From Incurvaria masculella (Eukaryota > Arthropoda > Insecta > Lepidoptera > Incurvariidae): a stretch of DNA of 64,000 bases. Location: NCBI GenBank assembly GCA_946894095.1, contig OX335653.1:2361001-2425000 (forward strand), given 5' to 3'. Positions 20,417 to 30,774 of the stretch are shown piece after piece (position 1 is the stretch's first letter; the number at the start of each line of letters is the position of its first letter). The translations under genes were made by a program, and so were the position numbers. Below the pieces are notes generated by a model. That model ran no database searches. It worked only from the letters and a program-made list of their open reading frames with translations, and was not told where the DNA came from.

Positions 20417-21706
20417 TATAGGTTGGGGAAAAAGTTTCTTCGCATTTTTTAAGAAAATTCAAAACATTTTTTAATATGGTTTATTTACATTTAACTAAAG
20501 TATGTAGGTACCATTTTGTTCGATAACTTTTTGCCATCTTGTAGGTAGGGACATGATCCCATTGCTATAGAAATATTGGGACTTCTGATCAATATACCGC
20601 GACAAGTGGTTTTGGCAGTCCTCTCGTGATGTTAACCTGACACTGCCTAAAGAATTCTGAAGAGACCTAAACAGGTGGAAATCTGAAGGTGCAAGGTCAG
20701 GACTATACGGCGGATGCATTAACACCTCCCAGCCAAACTCTCTTAGTTTTTGCTGAGTGGCTAAAGATGTGTGAGGTCTAGCGTTATCATGATGAAAAAC
20801 CACACCCCTTCTGTTGATTAATTCCGGCCGCTTTCTCTCAACTTCTTGCTTTAATCTCATCAGTTGTTCGCAGTAGAGTTCAGAATCGATGGTCCTGCCT
20901 GGTGGTAACAGCTCATAATGAATAATGCCCTTCCAATCCCACCACACACACAGCATCACCTTGTTGCGAGTTAACCCGGGTTTCGCCACAGTCTGTGAAG
21001 CTTGACCGGCCTTTGACCACGACCTTTTTCGCACGTTCTTGTCGTACGTGATCCACTTTTCATCACCAGTTATCAGCTTCTTCAAAAATGGTTCGGTTTC
21101 ATTACGTCGTAATAAAGAATCACAAATGAGTACACGGTTCATTAGGTTTCTTTCAGTGAGCTCGTGAGGTACCCAAATATCGAGCTTTTTTGTGTACCCA
21201 GTTTTTTTCAAATGCGCCAAAACTGTTTTGTGGTCAATTCCTAGTTCTTCAGCTACGTCGTAACTACTGATATGCCGATCTTGCTCCACTTTTTCAAAAA
21301 TGGCATCCATTTTATCCGTAATAGGGCGACCAGAGCGACGTGCATCTTTGACATCAAAATTTCCGGATTGAAAACGCTTAAACCAAATTTGTGCTACTCT
21401 CACAGAAACTGCACTAGGTCCATAAACATCGCAAATTTTTTTCGCGGCTTGCGTTGCATTTTTACCTTTTTTGTAGTAAAATTTTAAAATGTATCGAATT
21501 TCTTCATTAGATTCACTCATTTTGACAGTACGAAAAACAAATGAGAATCACACATTTTCCTAATTTGAATTTGGAATTATGTTCTTTAAAATTTAAACTT
21601 TCAATGATACCAAAACCAGCCAGACACAAATAGTATAGCCAAAGAGATTTTATTACAAGTTCATACATACTATAATGCGAAAAGACTTTTTATTAGAAGG
21701 TATAGT
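20417..21706 (-). mobile_element. Mariner element with intact transposase, about 1.29 kb
   Basis: The left terminal repeat TATAGGTTGGGGAAAAAGTT, then TCTTCGCATT, is well kept. The right end at about 21673-21704 keeps the inner half (AATGCGAAAAGACTTTTT) but its outer half has diverged. TATA is found at both borders, consistent with TA target duplication. The length is right for mariner. It lies in the sec2 intron, next to the hairpin repeat. Confidence 0.85.
20495..21520 (-). CDS. Mariner transposase, 341 aa
   Basis: The protein begins MSESNEEIRYILKFYYKKGK, with two helix-turn-helix regions (about residues 10-60 and 80-110), the WVPHEL linker near residue 137, and the catalytic residues in ITGDEKW (D near 175), HHDNARPH and SPDLAPSDFHLF. 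There are 34 residues between the second and third Asp, i.e. DD34D. The length is typical (340-350 aa), with ATG start and no internal stop. It cuts and pastes elements with matching terminal repeats. The element's own damaged right end may limit its mobility, but the enzyme looks functional. Confidence 0.95.
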   Translation of the reverse strand: MSESNEEIRYILKFYYKKGKNATQAAKKICDVYGPSAVSVRVAQIWFKRFQSGNFDVKDARRSGRPITDKMDAIFEKVEQDRHISSYDVAEELGIDHKTVLAHLKKTGYTKKLDIWVPHELTERNLMNRVLICDSLLRRNETEPFLKKLITGDEKWITYDKNVRKRSWSKAGQASQTVAKPGLTRNKVMLCVWWDWKGIIHYELLPPGRTIDSELYCEQLMRLKQEVERKRPELINRRGVVFHHDNARPHTSLATQQKLREFGWEVLMHPPYSPDLAPSDFHLFRSLQNSLGSVRLTSREDCQNHLSRYIDQKSQYFYSNGIMSLPTRWQKVIEQNGTYIL

Positions 21707-21971
21707 GTTTTTAATGCACAATCTATAATCTTCTCGCATCCTTTAATTTTATCCATCGTGCTGAATTTACGCATCAATTGTAGTTTATTTTGCTGGTCTG
21801 TAAAGCGTATGACATATAGAAAATAGGACGTTTTTATAGCCGTAAAAAAATCATGCCCCATCATTTTTTGTAGTCTTTAGGTCTACTAAGTTTGCAGGAA
21901 CTGTTGCTTTGCACATTACATTTTCAATCATCGTAAATTACACGCCGAAATATGGAAAGATGGCCACGAAC

Positions 21972-22070
21972 TTGTTCTGACAGGCACTGCGCCGCAGCTT
22001 CCATGTCCTTGGGGTAGTCTTTCCGGCAGGCGCGACTTATGAAGTACAGTCCCCGGCGCCACTGTCGCAC
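21972..22070 (-). CDS. sec2 exon 4 (33 codons, phase 0-0)
   Basis: Minus-strand acceptor CCGCTGCAG, then VRQWRRGLYFISRACRKDYP and QCLSEQ, with a GTTCGT donor at 21971. The first Cys is residue 15 of the exon, exactly as in the corresponding sec1 exon (32394-32326). If the donor is not used, the frame runs to a TGA at 21924, which would end the protein early. The phase match to 19323 favours splicing. Confidence 0.62.
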
Positions 22071-22199
22071 CTGCAGCGGGAGCACAAATAATTTTATCTG
22101 GCCGACAAACTTACGTACATAGTCTTTATCTTGTGTGCGGGACACTTGTCGCCAACGATAGCATAAACAATGTTATGTCGAGTGAGGTTGTCAAAATAA

Positions 22200-23214
22200 A
22201 TCCACACCATAGACAAATCTCGACAAAGAATAAATTTTGTCCATTTGTGGAAGCACAAATAAATTTAATCCTACTAATTTGACGTTTGTTGAGGATAATT
22301 TTGTCACCACCACCGGGAGGGTGTGTTAAATCCTAGAAGGAGGTGTTTGTTCGTGTTACGAATATGTGCGTATGTAGTGGCGATGGCACAGGCGTTTCTT
22401 AACGTTTTCATGGTTCAAAGACATGGGAAAAGCGGTAATAAGAGCGAAAGATGGATGGGTTTGTTTGGGTACTTAATTGTGCATCTATACGAAATTCAAT
22501 TCGAAATAACTTAGGTGTAGGCGATTTGTAGGAAATGGCATTTTGTTCGCCGCTATTCTGTAAAACTCTATTTCTTGCTCCTTGCACTGAATATCATGGA
22601 GTAGTCTGCGCGAACACAGCCAGGGTCGGGAGGTTTAAAGTGACAGTTCTTGTGGACAAAACGGTGGGTGTTGCCACTCTCTATCGAGTTAACACTCGAT
22701 CTCGATAAATTAATCGAGCTCCCCATTTGTGATATCACAGTGGATAAAAATCCTCGAAAAAATTTCTTATCCCTCTAGCTCGACAAGTGTCCACTTTCAT
22801 TTGTGCTCCCGCTGCTGGTGACACAAACGCTGGTCAGTCCAGCGTAAGTACCGGGCTATTTTACTAGAAATATCGAGTTCGAGTCAAACGGACGAGGGCC
22901 GTTTTGGTATTGCTGTGTCAGTGTAAAGTTAGTGAAAGAACCCCAAATTGCGGATTCCACGTAAAACTGTATAGGTTCCCTTCCTTACCTACTAGGTGGT
23001 AGGGTTAATCCCGCCCGGGTTGGTACCATCGCATTGAATGAACGATGGTCGAAGCGGCAATGAATGTCCGTGTTTTTCATCCGGCGAGGACTTGAACCCA
23101 GACCTCAGGGACGCTGAGATGGCGGCGGGCGCGGAGTGGGGGCATTGTGCATTTTAAACACACACTTACACAAGATATTCGCTGGACAATTCTAATCTAT
23201 TTAAAAAAACCAAC
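22200..23214. other. sec2 intron with SINE fragment
   Basis: 22955-23135 has the SINE body (CCGCCCGGGTTGGTACCATC at about 23013) followed by a reversed tRNA-like head with a box-B-like GACTTGAACCCAGACCTC. I see no exon in the rest. Confidence 0.6.
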
Positions 23215-23355
23215 CTCTTTCAAAGCAGATTTCAGCCCACTCCTTGCATACTTGACAGCAGAGTTGGCAGCGGTCAGGCACGGCGCCTCACTGGCTATGT
23301 ATAATGTCGTGGCCTCTTCAACGCTTCGCGATACATCGTGGAGGCAATCATCTTT
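23215..23355 (-). CDS. sec2 exon 3 (47 codons, phase 0-0)
   Basis: Minus-strand acceptor CATTTTGCAG, donor AAAGAG|GTTGGT. It reads KDDCLHDVSRSVEEATTLYI, then PCLTAANSAVKYARSG. The length (141 nt), phase (0-0) and cysteine at residue 4 are identical to the sec1 exon at 33872-33732, a strong sign of paralogy. It is an amphipathic helix with two cysteines, likely disulfide-bonded in a secreted protein. Confidence 0.72.
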
Positions 23356-23721
23356 CTGCAAAATGGTTTTTCGACACATTGAGGGGATAATCACGAAGCC
23401 TGAAGCTCCATCTAGAGGTCAAGAGTCATATACATAAATCTTTCAGAGTGCACGGTATCGATAACTAATTTGTTATTAAGCGATAATAAATCCTTTGTAG
23501 GCGAAAAGGTCTATCACGACAGCCGCAACTTATAATAAACGATACATGAAGGATCCTTGGCTACCTAGTTTGTGATAAAATGATCGATGGCTAGAACAGA
23601 TAGAGGTCGTTTAGATCATTCAAAACAACAAAAATAAAATATTCGAGGCTTTAAAATATCGACCTTCTTCACTTTTTCCGATAAGGCGCTATTTCATCCT
23701 AAAAAAAATTTATGAAAAAAT

Positions 23722-24686
23722 AATAAGCGACTTCAAAGAAAAATCACTAAAAAGTAAAAAATAATTGCCATTTTTGTAGTTACGATTTTTGTTATTTTTT
23801 GAGTCGGCGTCAGCCGGGCACGCGCTGCGCCAATCAAGAGAACCTTGGCTACCTTGGCTGACACCGACTCAAAAAATAACAAAAATCGTAACTACAAAAA
23901 TGGCAATTATTTTTTACTTTTTAGTGCTTTTTTTTTGAAGTCGGTTATTTAATTTTGTTACATTTTTTTAATTTCTTTATGTTTAGTGAATCTGAAGTAC
24001 ACTTACTAATTACTATACTATACTAGTACTATAAAAATACTTATTTAATGTTACTTAGTTTACTCTTTATCTAATATTATAATTGAATATTTTATTTATG
24101 TACTACTTATTTCATACTTAATATAAAGAAGACGCCTTCTAAAAACTTTATTTTATTTGCGAATCTTAATAAAAACTATATCAAAAGCAAGAAGTAAATA
24201 TGTACTAGCTAAAATGAAAACCGTCCAGGAGCAGTCGAGACGGGATTTCAGCAGTGCCGGGGGCCTCCGACAACCGACGCCTTCTTAACATAATCAAAAT
24301 GTTTATTCCTACTAAACCATTTCGCCACGGGCCAAACGGTCTATCGGAATGGTATTAATCCACTTAGATATAGTTAAATGTGAATACTGTATTGTGTATG
24401 ATTATGGATATAAATAAATAAATAAATAATTTGTACACGTCCTTTCCAATATAAAAAGAATCACCAAAATCGGTTGGCGTTATACTGAGTTATTCGTCCA
24501 TTTGTCGTGCACATCTTAATACACATTTAAGACTTATATGATTTTTCCATGGATATCATTGTCAGAATTTAACCAAATTAAAATGGGACCACTTGGGAAG
24601 CACTAGCTTTCATTTAAAAAAATAATAAACATAAAAAAAAACATACAGACGAATTGAGAACCTCCTCCTTTTTTGAAGTCGGTTGA
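23722..24686 (-). repeat. Second copy of the ACCGACTTC-type repeat, reverse, interrupted
   Basis: The hairpin arms are at 23726-23815 and 23857-23945, then the body runs in reverse to CTCCTCCTTTTTTGAAGTCG at about 24660-24682. Here the loop has GCCGGGCACGCGCTGCGCCA in the opposite direction to the copy at 20 kb and lacks the (TTAGG)n run. 24012-24426 is an insertion. Confidence 0.8.
24012..24426 (+). mobile_element. Retroposed insertion with TAATT target duplication
   Basis: About 415 bp interrupts the repeat between TAATT (24007-24011) and TAATT (24427-24431). It ends in a (TAAA)n tail, which is typical of non-LTR retrotransposition. The interior has GCCGGGGGCCTCCGACAACC and no ORF, as expected for a truncated LINE 3' UTR or a SINE. 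Confidence 0.78.
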
Positions 24687-24879
24687 AAAACTGTCGATAT
24701 CGGCCAAACGTTTGAAAACCAAAATTAACTCCCCATGTAATACATTTATTTTTGGTAGTATATCTTTATTTTATCAGTTGCTAAATGAACAGATAAATGC
24801 CACGCAGAAGAACCGATAAAAGTATTTTTCTAAATGTTGTGTAAGGTCATCTCTGCATACCTCTCCTTACCCCGTCTCG

Positions 24880-25245
24880 TTTCGCTCCAGCATGCTGTAA
24901 TTCACACTGTACGAGTACTTCGCCAGTGTGATCCATTGGACCGCTGAGCGTGCAACCTGAGGTCTGCAAGGCTCAGAAGGACCAGCGCACCAGCGCCGAT
25001 CTGAGCGGACACCTCAGCCGCCCGGACGCCTCTACCACCACCTCGCATCGCTCCAGCGAGCTCGAAGTCGTGCCTAGCTAGAATGCAGTATCAACCCTCT
25101 CACTGCACTCTTTGGTCTTTTGGATACGCACCCTTGGTCTGCCAGGTCTGACAGTTGCAGCGATCCTGCCCAAAGCCGAAGTTGGCCTGAGGAACGACTC
25201 ATCATCTTGCGACGCCTTTTCCTTTACCGTGTTTAACTCCAGCAC
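24880..25245 (-). pseudogene. Two degenerate copies of sec2 exon 2
   Basis: On the minus strand, 25245-25075 carries TGATACTGCATTCTAGCTAG and a GGCAGACCAAGGGTGCG-like part that match sec2 exon 2 and its donor region (CGTACTGCATCTAGCAAG, GGCAGACCACAGGGCGCG). A third, weaker copy follows to about 24880. The spacing is about 185-200 bp. Both have stops or shifts, so only the copy nearest the promoter is coding. Confidence 0.58.
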
Positions 25246-25259
25246 GTTCGAAGACGTAC

Positions 25260-25478
25260 CTTGCTAGATGCAGTACGAACCAGCTCCCTATTCTCCGATA
25301 GTGTAAGCTCCTTAGTTCGCTGCGCGCGCGCCCTGTGGTCTGCCAGGAGCCCCAAGGCGCCGGAGGACCACCGATCCATCGCGGAGCTGGTCGCGGCCCG
25401 AGCGGACGCCTCCGCCGCTCGCGAAGCCTCTAGCTCCGCTTCGTATGGCTCCAACAGATTTAAAGACCCCGAACCTTG
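25260..25478 (-). CDS. sec2 exon 2 (73 codons, phase 0-0)
   Basis: Minus-strand acceptor GAATTACAG, donor AGCAAG|GTACGT. It encodes QGSGSLNLLEPYEAELEASR, then an Ala-rich helix and RAQRTKELTLSENRELVR. It is GC-rich against AT-rich introns. It has about the same size as sec1 exon 2 (72-73 codons) and also begins with Gln. It is followed downstream by degenerate tandem copies of itself. Confidence 0.7.
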
Positions 25479-26054
25479 CTGTAATTCAGCGAAATCATTT
25501 TGGATTAAATGTTTTAATTATTTTATTTGCAAAATATGTTTAGTCGGTTATGGTGCTGTCTCTACAACAAAGACAAAAATAACAATCGTTGTTATTAATA
25601 TTATTTCTGCCTACAGAATTAATATTATAAATAATTATTTATCATATTAATTCTGTAGGCACAAATCTGTCATGACAAGCCCACCACATGGCATTCCTGA
25701 AGGTACTAACTAGCTGGCGTTCCAGGATCTTTTTTAATTTGAGCATGGCTATATAGGGACGAGAAAATACGTTAATTCTTGATGTCAGAGGAGATTCTCA
25801 TTCATATTTTGATGTATGGAATGACCTCTCTAGGTCTTACCACCCAAAAAGCCATGGCCTCTTACCGTGGACTTCTTTGCGGAGAAATCCGATGATAACG
25901 GTCCCACAAAGCCATCCATTCCTATATGAGCAGTTACGCAGATAATAGCACGGTGTTAGCTGGATAGTCAGCACAAGTCACTCGGCCATAAGTCGGAGTG
26001 ACCTGAAGGATGAAAGAGTGCATCGTTGTAAGACTAGAAGATACCTTGGTTTTT

Positions 26055-26397
26055 AGAGTTCCGTACCCAAAGGGTGCCAACGGAACCTTATTACTAAGCC
26101 TCCGCTGTCCGTCCGTCCATCCGTCCGTTCTTCCGTCCGTCCGTTCTTCCGTCCGTCCGTTCTTCCGTCCGTCCGTCCGTCCGTCCGTCCGTCCGTCCGT
26201 CTGTCACAGGGCTGTATCTCATGATCCCTTAATAGGTAGGCAGTTGAAATTTTCACAGAGTGTGAAATTTATAAAAAAAATAATAAATATCAAAGGGGGC
26301 CTCATACAAAAAACATGTTTTTTTTTTGTGTTAAATCTTGTACGATGGTACGGAACCCTTCGTATGCGAGTACGACTCGCACTTGGCCGGTTTTTTT
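26055..26397 (+). repeat. GTTCCGTACC-family repeat with long (GTCC)n
   Basis: It starts TAGAGTTCCGTACCCAAAGG and has about 20 GTCC-type units at 26109-26200, GTCACAGGGCTGTATCTCAT, and the end ACGGAACCCTTCGTATGCGA then ACTCGCACTTGGCCGGTTTT. Its near-terminal sequences GTTCCGTACC and GGTACGGAAC are inverted to each other. Confidence 0.85.
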
Positions 26398-26621
26398 GGA
26401 CGAGGTCTCGAGAAACTCATTAAGTTTAACTAGGGCAAAGCGGACACCTTTTACTGAAGCTCTGACCTTCCGGAGAAAATTCTTAAACGTTTCCCCTAAG
26501 GAGATGAAGAATGTACCTCCATGCTATCACGTTGCTGGTAGTCAAATAAATGTCTAATACAAGTTTTTCTCTATTACTTATGAACATTTTAGGTCCTCAT
26601 TTTGAACAGGAAATCAGAAAA

Positions 26622-26898
26622 AACCGGCCAAGTGCGAGTCGGACTCGCACGCGAAGGGTTCCGTACCATCGTAAAAAAAACAAAAAAGACACGTTTTTTG
26701 TATGGGAGCCCCTTTAATTTTAATTATTTTTTAATCTTACCTATTTGTTGTTGTAGCGGCAAAATAAATACACACTCTGTGAAAATTTCAGCTGTCTACC
26801 TGTTACGGTTACTGAGATACAGCCCTGTGACAGACGGACGGACAGCGAAGGCTTAGTAATAGGGTTTCGTTTTCACCCTTTGGGTACGGAACCCTAAA
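26622..26898 (-). repeat. GTTCCGTACC-family repeat, reverse
   Basis: It runs from ACCGGCCAAGTGCGAGTCGG to CTTTGGGTACGGAACCCTAA with a short GACGGACGG tract. It forms an inverted pair with the copy 225 bp to its left. Confidence 0.85.
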
Positions 26899-26988
26899 AA
26901 CCAGCATATTAAATTTTTAGATTTTTAAATAATCCAATTAAATATATACTTACTTTACTTATAAAATGTTGATGTAGCATGACTTACC

Positions 26989-27059
26989 TTTTTGAGCTGT
27001 CCCAGAGGTAAAAAGGCGACGACGTGGAAAAGAAGAAGGGCACACTTGTCAAATTCCAT
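26989..27059 (-). CDS. sec2 signal-peptide exon (start codon)
   Basis: ATG at 27059-27057, then MEFDKCALLLFHVVAFLPLG and donor AAG|GTAAGT. A short polar start followed by a 13-residue hydrophobic core is a textbook signal peptide. By my count the exon is 71 nt (phase 2), which does not join in frame to the phase-0 exon at 25478. A small unseen exon, a one-base sequence error or a miscount would solve this. Upstream, TATTTCTCAAA-like motifs recur three times at 27107-27210. Confidence 0.62.
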
Positions 27060-29535
27060 CGCGTGAATTTTTCACAAAGAAATTGCGCCCTGAAGGCAGA
27101 CAACTATTTCTCAAACGAAACTATTTCTCAAATACTATTTCGAGCAGCACGTCCTGCTCCTCATACGCGCGGTAAGCCGTCAAACTAAATATTATATTTC
27201 TCAAATAACTTGACTGCACGAACGTACTAGAGACTAAACTGTACTTACTAGGAAACACAATCGCAGTACCGTCACGAGAGGTCACGCTAATCTTGCACTT
27301 GACACAGTTTCAAGGATTGTGGAATGTCAAAGTAACGTCAGCAGAACAGCATAAGCTCCATAACAATATTTTGTTTATTAACTTTAAATTGCTAAAGACG
27401 AGCCCTTATATATTTGCAGTTTTAGTCTCAGTTTCTTTGTTTCCTATGTATTATGTTAAATATGTATGTTACCCACTCGAATTTGTATATTTTTTTCATT
27501 TTTTTCATTTTGTGTTTGTTCGATAGTTCGATTACTGACGAGGAAACGATAAGAAACTTAGCTGGGTTTGCCTTTTTTCTATGATTTCCCTAAATAAGGC
27601 ACCGTATACAAGTGTTGCATTGGTTAACTTACTGCTCATAAGAACTGTAAGTTGAATGTAGACATTGCGCACTTCGAATTTAAATGTGCCAACAATTTCA
27701 GCCTAGGCTAGAACAGTAAGTGTAAGTCGTGGGACGAGAAATGAGAAATGGGTTCGAATAACTATTACTAGTGTAAGAACGAAGTATTCATAGGTAAAAA
27801 CGAAGTATTCAGTAAGTGTAGTGATGCCGTGGCGAATTACCTACCTGAGTCCTATCGGGCAAACTCAGGACCTGCTGCAAAGAAGAGTATGACCTCAGAT
27901 AGAAAAAAGATGACAACTTATTAAATCTAACGTTAAGATTCATTTCGTACTAGTGGTAGACCATTCACTTGGCCGAATAACACGTGTTATACATTAAGTA
28001 TGGTATGAAATGCACCTAAACGTTACAATTAATTACTCACTTGCTTATTCACCCAGCGAGGTAATTTACTATGGTGACACCCCTGAACTGTATCATATTT
28101 AACGTGTATACTATTTTTTTACTGACCATGGGGAGATATGTATGTTGATAAACAAAAACACAAGATATGGGGATATTTATGTATTCTTTATATTAATAAC
28201 TACATTAATAATAAGTCGAACTAGGCTTTTGATTGATTTCAGTTCTGTTAAAGCTTTTATATGTTCGATTGTTTTACGGTATTGTCTTAGGAGGAGCACA
28301 ACGTCACAAATTAAAAAGTTCAGCATACAATTTGATTTGCGTGCGAGACAAAAAAAAGTGAAACTAGTTTGTCAGACCAGAATAAAATACTTACATTCAA
28401 GAATTCAAGAATCAAGAAGTGAAACTTGAAACTGGCAAATTGTCTACACTGGACAGAGCCCAAAAATCAAATAAAAAAAAATAGTTTGTCAATTAGGAAC
28501 AGACGTGCTTTATAAGTAGAGGTTTATGTTAACAAATTTCGAATGGATTGTTATATAATAGAATATACTGAACGGATATTGTTGAATCTTTCAGGATTAG
28601 TGCCGATTAGATAGCACTGTCCATAAAGAAAGCTCGTTTATGTCCTGTATACCAGCCATAATAAAAAAGAAAAGATCCGCGTGCCCGTTCAGCTGAAACG
28701 AAACTGAAGCAACGGATTTTACATTACAAATAATACGTAACAATTTCACGGTGGGTTTAAACATATATTTGTTCGTTAGATCATTTTCATACATTACTAT
28801 ATATTTTAAACCTAGTTAACAATTTTGTCTAAATAATTTAAGCCTCACACAAAACATCACCAACATTGATAAGTATCTAATATATCATATTTTTTACCAT
28901 GATGGTACCATTTAAAATACAAAAAATAGCCTTCACTATAATAATATCCTAAACAGTAACAACGAGTAACACTATCAACGATATTAAAAAAAATGGGTAG
29001 AATTTTCAGAGCTCACTTATGTAGAGATGGCATCATCAATAAGTAATAGTTGGCACAGTCACAATTCCAAAATAATGTGCAATGGGACAGGCTTGCCCGC
29101 ACCCCTAATTGAAGACCATATATGAAGATATTTTTTCTGAACACAAAAAACATGTTGAGATGTCATGGTGCCAAGCGGTAATGGTATTTATTTGTTAAAC
29201 AAAAAAAAATTGATTATGTGGTTTCAAGACTTCTTAGATGTACAAAAAAATTGTTTTCTCAAAATAAAATGTTAAGTTTTTTTTGTCATTAGTAAGGTTG
29301 ATTGGTTTTTAACCATGAACTAACAGAAATATTTATATTCTTATCCCATTACATTGTTAAAATATTATAAAAAAAGTTACAGTCATTCGTATTAAGATAT
29401 TATGCTTTGTACTTAGTGGTTATGTAGATTTGCCACGACAAAAGACCAAAAATGAACGCGAAATAAATTATCACAATACTCAGTGCATGCATAAAAAACC
29501 CCACGCAAAATCCCAGCAAACGGCGACTCCAGGCG
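27060..29535. other. Region between sec2 and sec1, no supported gene
   Basis: It should contain the sec2 promoter at its left and the sec1 3' end at its right. A short minus-strand frame after a TTTCGTTTCAG acceptor (28701-28597, LNGHADLFFFIMAGIQDINE) has codon-like look but no partner. I see no clear transposon. Confidence 0.45.
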
Positions 29536-30576
29536 TCATTTTGACTGCTCCAAGTTCAAATTCATACTAAAATAAATCTCAGACATTTCATTAGATACCG
29601 CAAATAATTTAAATGTACTTTGAAAATATGCTGCAAATAATGTGTGGATTGATGCTGATGCCCATGGATCGAAGATGTCCGCTTCTAGGCACATGATGAG
29701 GCCCTTGTTCACTTCGTGAGGTTTCGAGAGAAATAGTGTTGATAACTTCTCCCATGCGAAACGGGCTTGGTTACGCAAGTTGACTTTGCGATGTTCGGGC
29801 TTTTCTCGAACTCGTGGTTGGTTCCGCAAGGTGAATTACGGATTGTTTGAACAGCCAAACTTAAACCGGGCGAAGTTCTCTGCAATAACTGCACCCATTG
29901 TTCGGGCAGCCAGTTCAGGATTTCCGTACGCAGCGGATTTTGTCCCGTGAGGCAATTTTATACGTCATCGTTAGCAGCCAGTGTAGTATGCCAATCTTAA
30001 TCTAGGCGGGCTTGGTCTGTAATGGTGACTTTACGCGTTGTTAGAGCAGCGAGTGTAGAAGGCCAGTCCCAAACGTAGCGGGCTTGGTCCCGCGGGGTGA
30101 TTCTACGCGTCGTCGTCAGAGAAACTAATGTAGAAACCTATCGCCCCAACCGCAGTGAGCGGGTCTCCTTGCAGTGACTCGACACGTTGCTCGGGCAGCC
30201 AGTGTAGAAGTCTAGCGTAACGTAAGTCGAGCGTAACGGCCTTGATTCTACGAGGTAACTCTACGCGTAGTTGGAGCATTGAGAGTAGGAGATCAGACCT
30301 AAACGTAGCGAGCTTGGTCCCGCAGGGTGACTACGGGTGGTCGTTACAGCCGCGAATGTAAAAGCCTATCGCCTCAAGCGCAGTGGGTGTGGCTTCGTGC
30401 GGTGACTCCTTGCATTGTTCGCACAGCCAGTATAGAAATATAGTCCCGAGAGCAGCAGGCTTGGTCCCGTTGGGTGACTCTACGTGCCGTTAGTACAGCG
30501 AGTGTGAAGGCCAGTCCTAAACGTAGCGGGCTTGGTCCTGCGTGGTGACTCTACGTGTTAGAGCAGCGAGCGTGGG
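29536..30576. repeat. Irregular minisatellite derived from the end of the sec1 last exon
   Basis: About ten units of roughly 60-75 bp share GTAGCGGGCTTGGTCCCGC, GGGTGACTCTACGCG and CAGCGAGTGTAGAAGGCCAG. The unit aligns with the last bases of the sec1 coding exon and its stop region (AGCAGCGAGCGTGGGCTAG...). The array therefore appears to have grown out of the exon end. The outermost unit runs into an 80-codon minus-strand frame (29820-29536) whose coding status is unclear. Confidence 0.68.
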
Positions 30577-30774
30577 CTAGTTCCGAGCGCAGCGCGCGAG
30601 GTTGCGCGCGGCGGCGCGCACGTGCAGCTCGGCGCGGCTGCGCACCCGGCCCAGGCGGCGCGCGGCGTGCAGCAGCAGGTCGCGGTAGGCGAGCCGCGAG
30701 TGCTGGATGTCGTCGCGCACGCGCTGCAGCTCCTTCCACGCCGAGCGGTGCCAGCGCGACAGATCGCTTTGAGT
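30577..30774 (-). CDS. sec1 last exon (65 codons plus stop)
   Basis: Minus-strand acceptor CTTGTTCCAG, phase 0, TAG stop at 30579-30577. It encodes TQSDLSRWHRSAWKELQRVR, then HSRLAYRDLLLHAARRLGRV and an Arg/Ala-rich helix ending RNLARCARN. It is very GC-rich compared with everything around it. It corresponds by position to sec2 exon 5 but is shorter. Both of its boundaries have been copied into local tandem repeats. Confidence 0.75.
   Translation of the reverse strand, partial: TQSDLSRWHRSAWKELQRVRDDIQHSRLAYRDLLLHAARRLGRVRSRAELHVRAAARNLARCARN

Larger units (their letters stand above)
25660..26988. other. sec2 first intron, mostly repeats
   Basis: It contains a faint SINE-body trace near 25680, and two GTTCCGTACC-family repeats listed separately. 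I looked for an extra small exon that would fix the phase between 26989 and 25478 and did not find one. Confidence 0.5.

Noticed and set aside
26010..26423. 137-codon plus-strand frame rich in Ser-Val-Arg-Pro
   Set aside because: It is translation of the (GTCC)n tract of a dispersed repeat.
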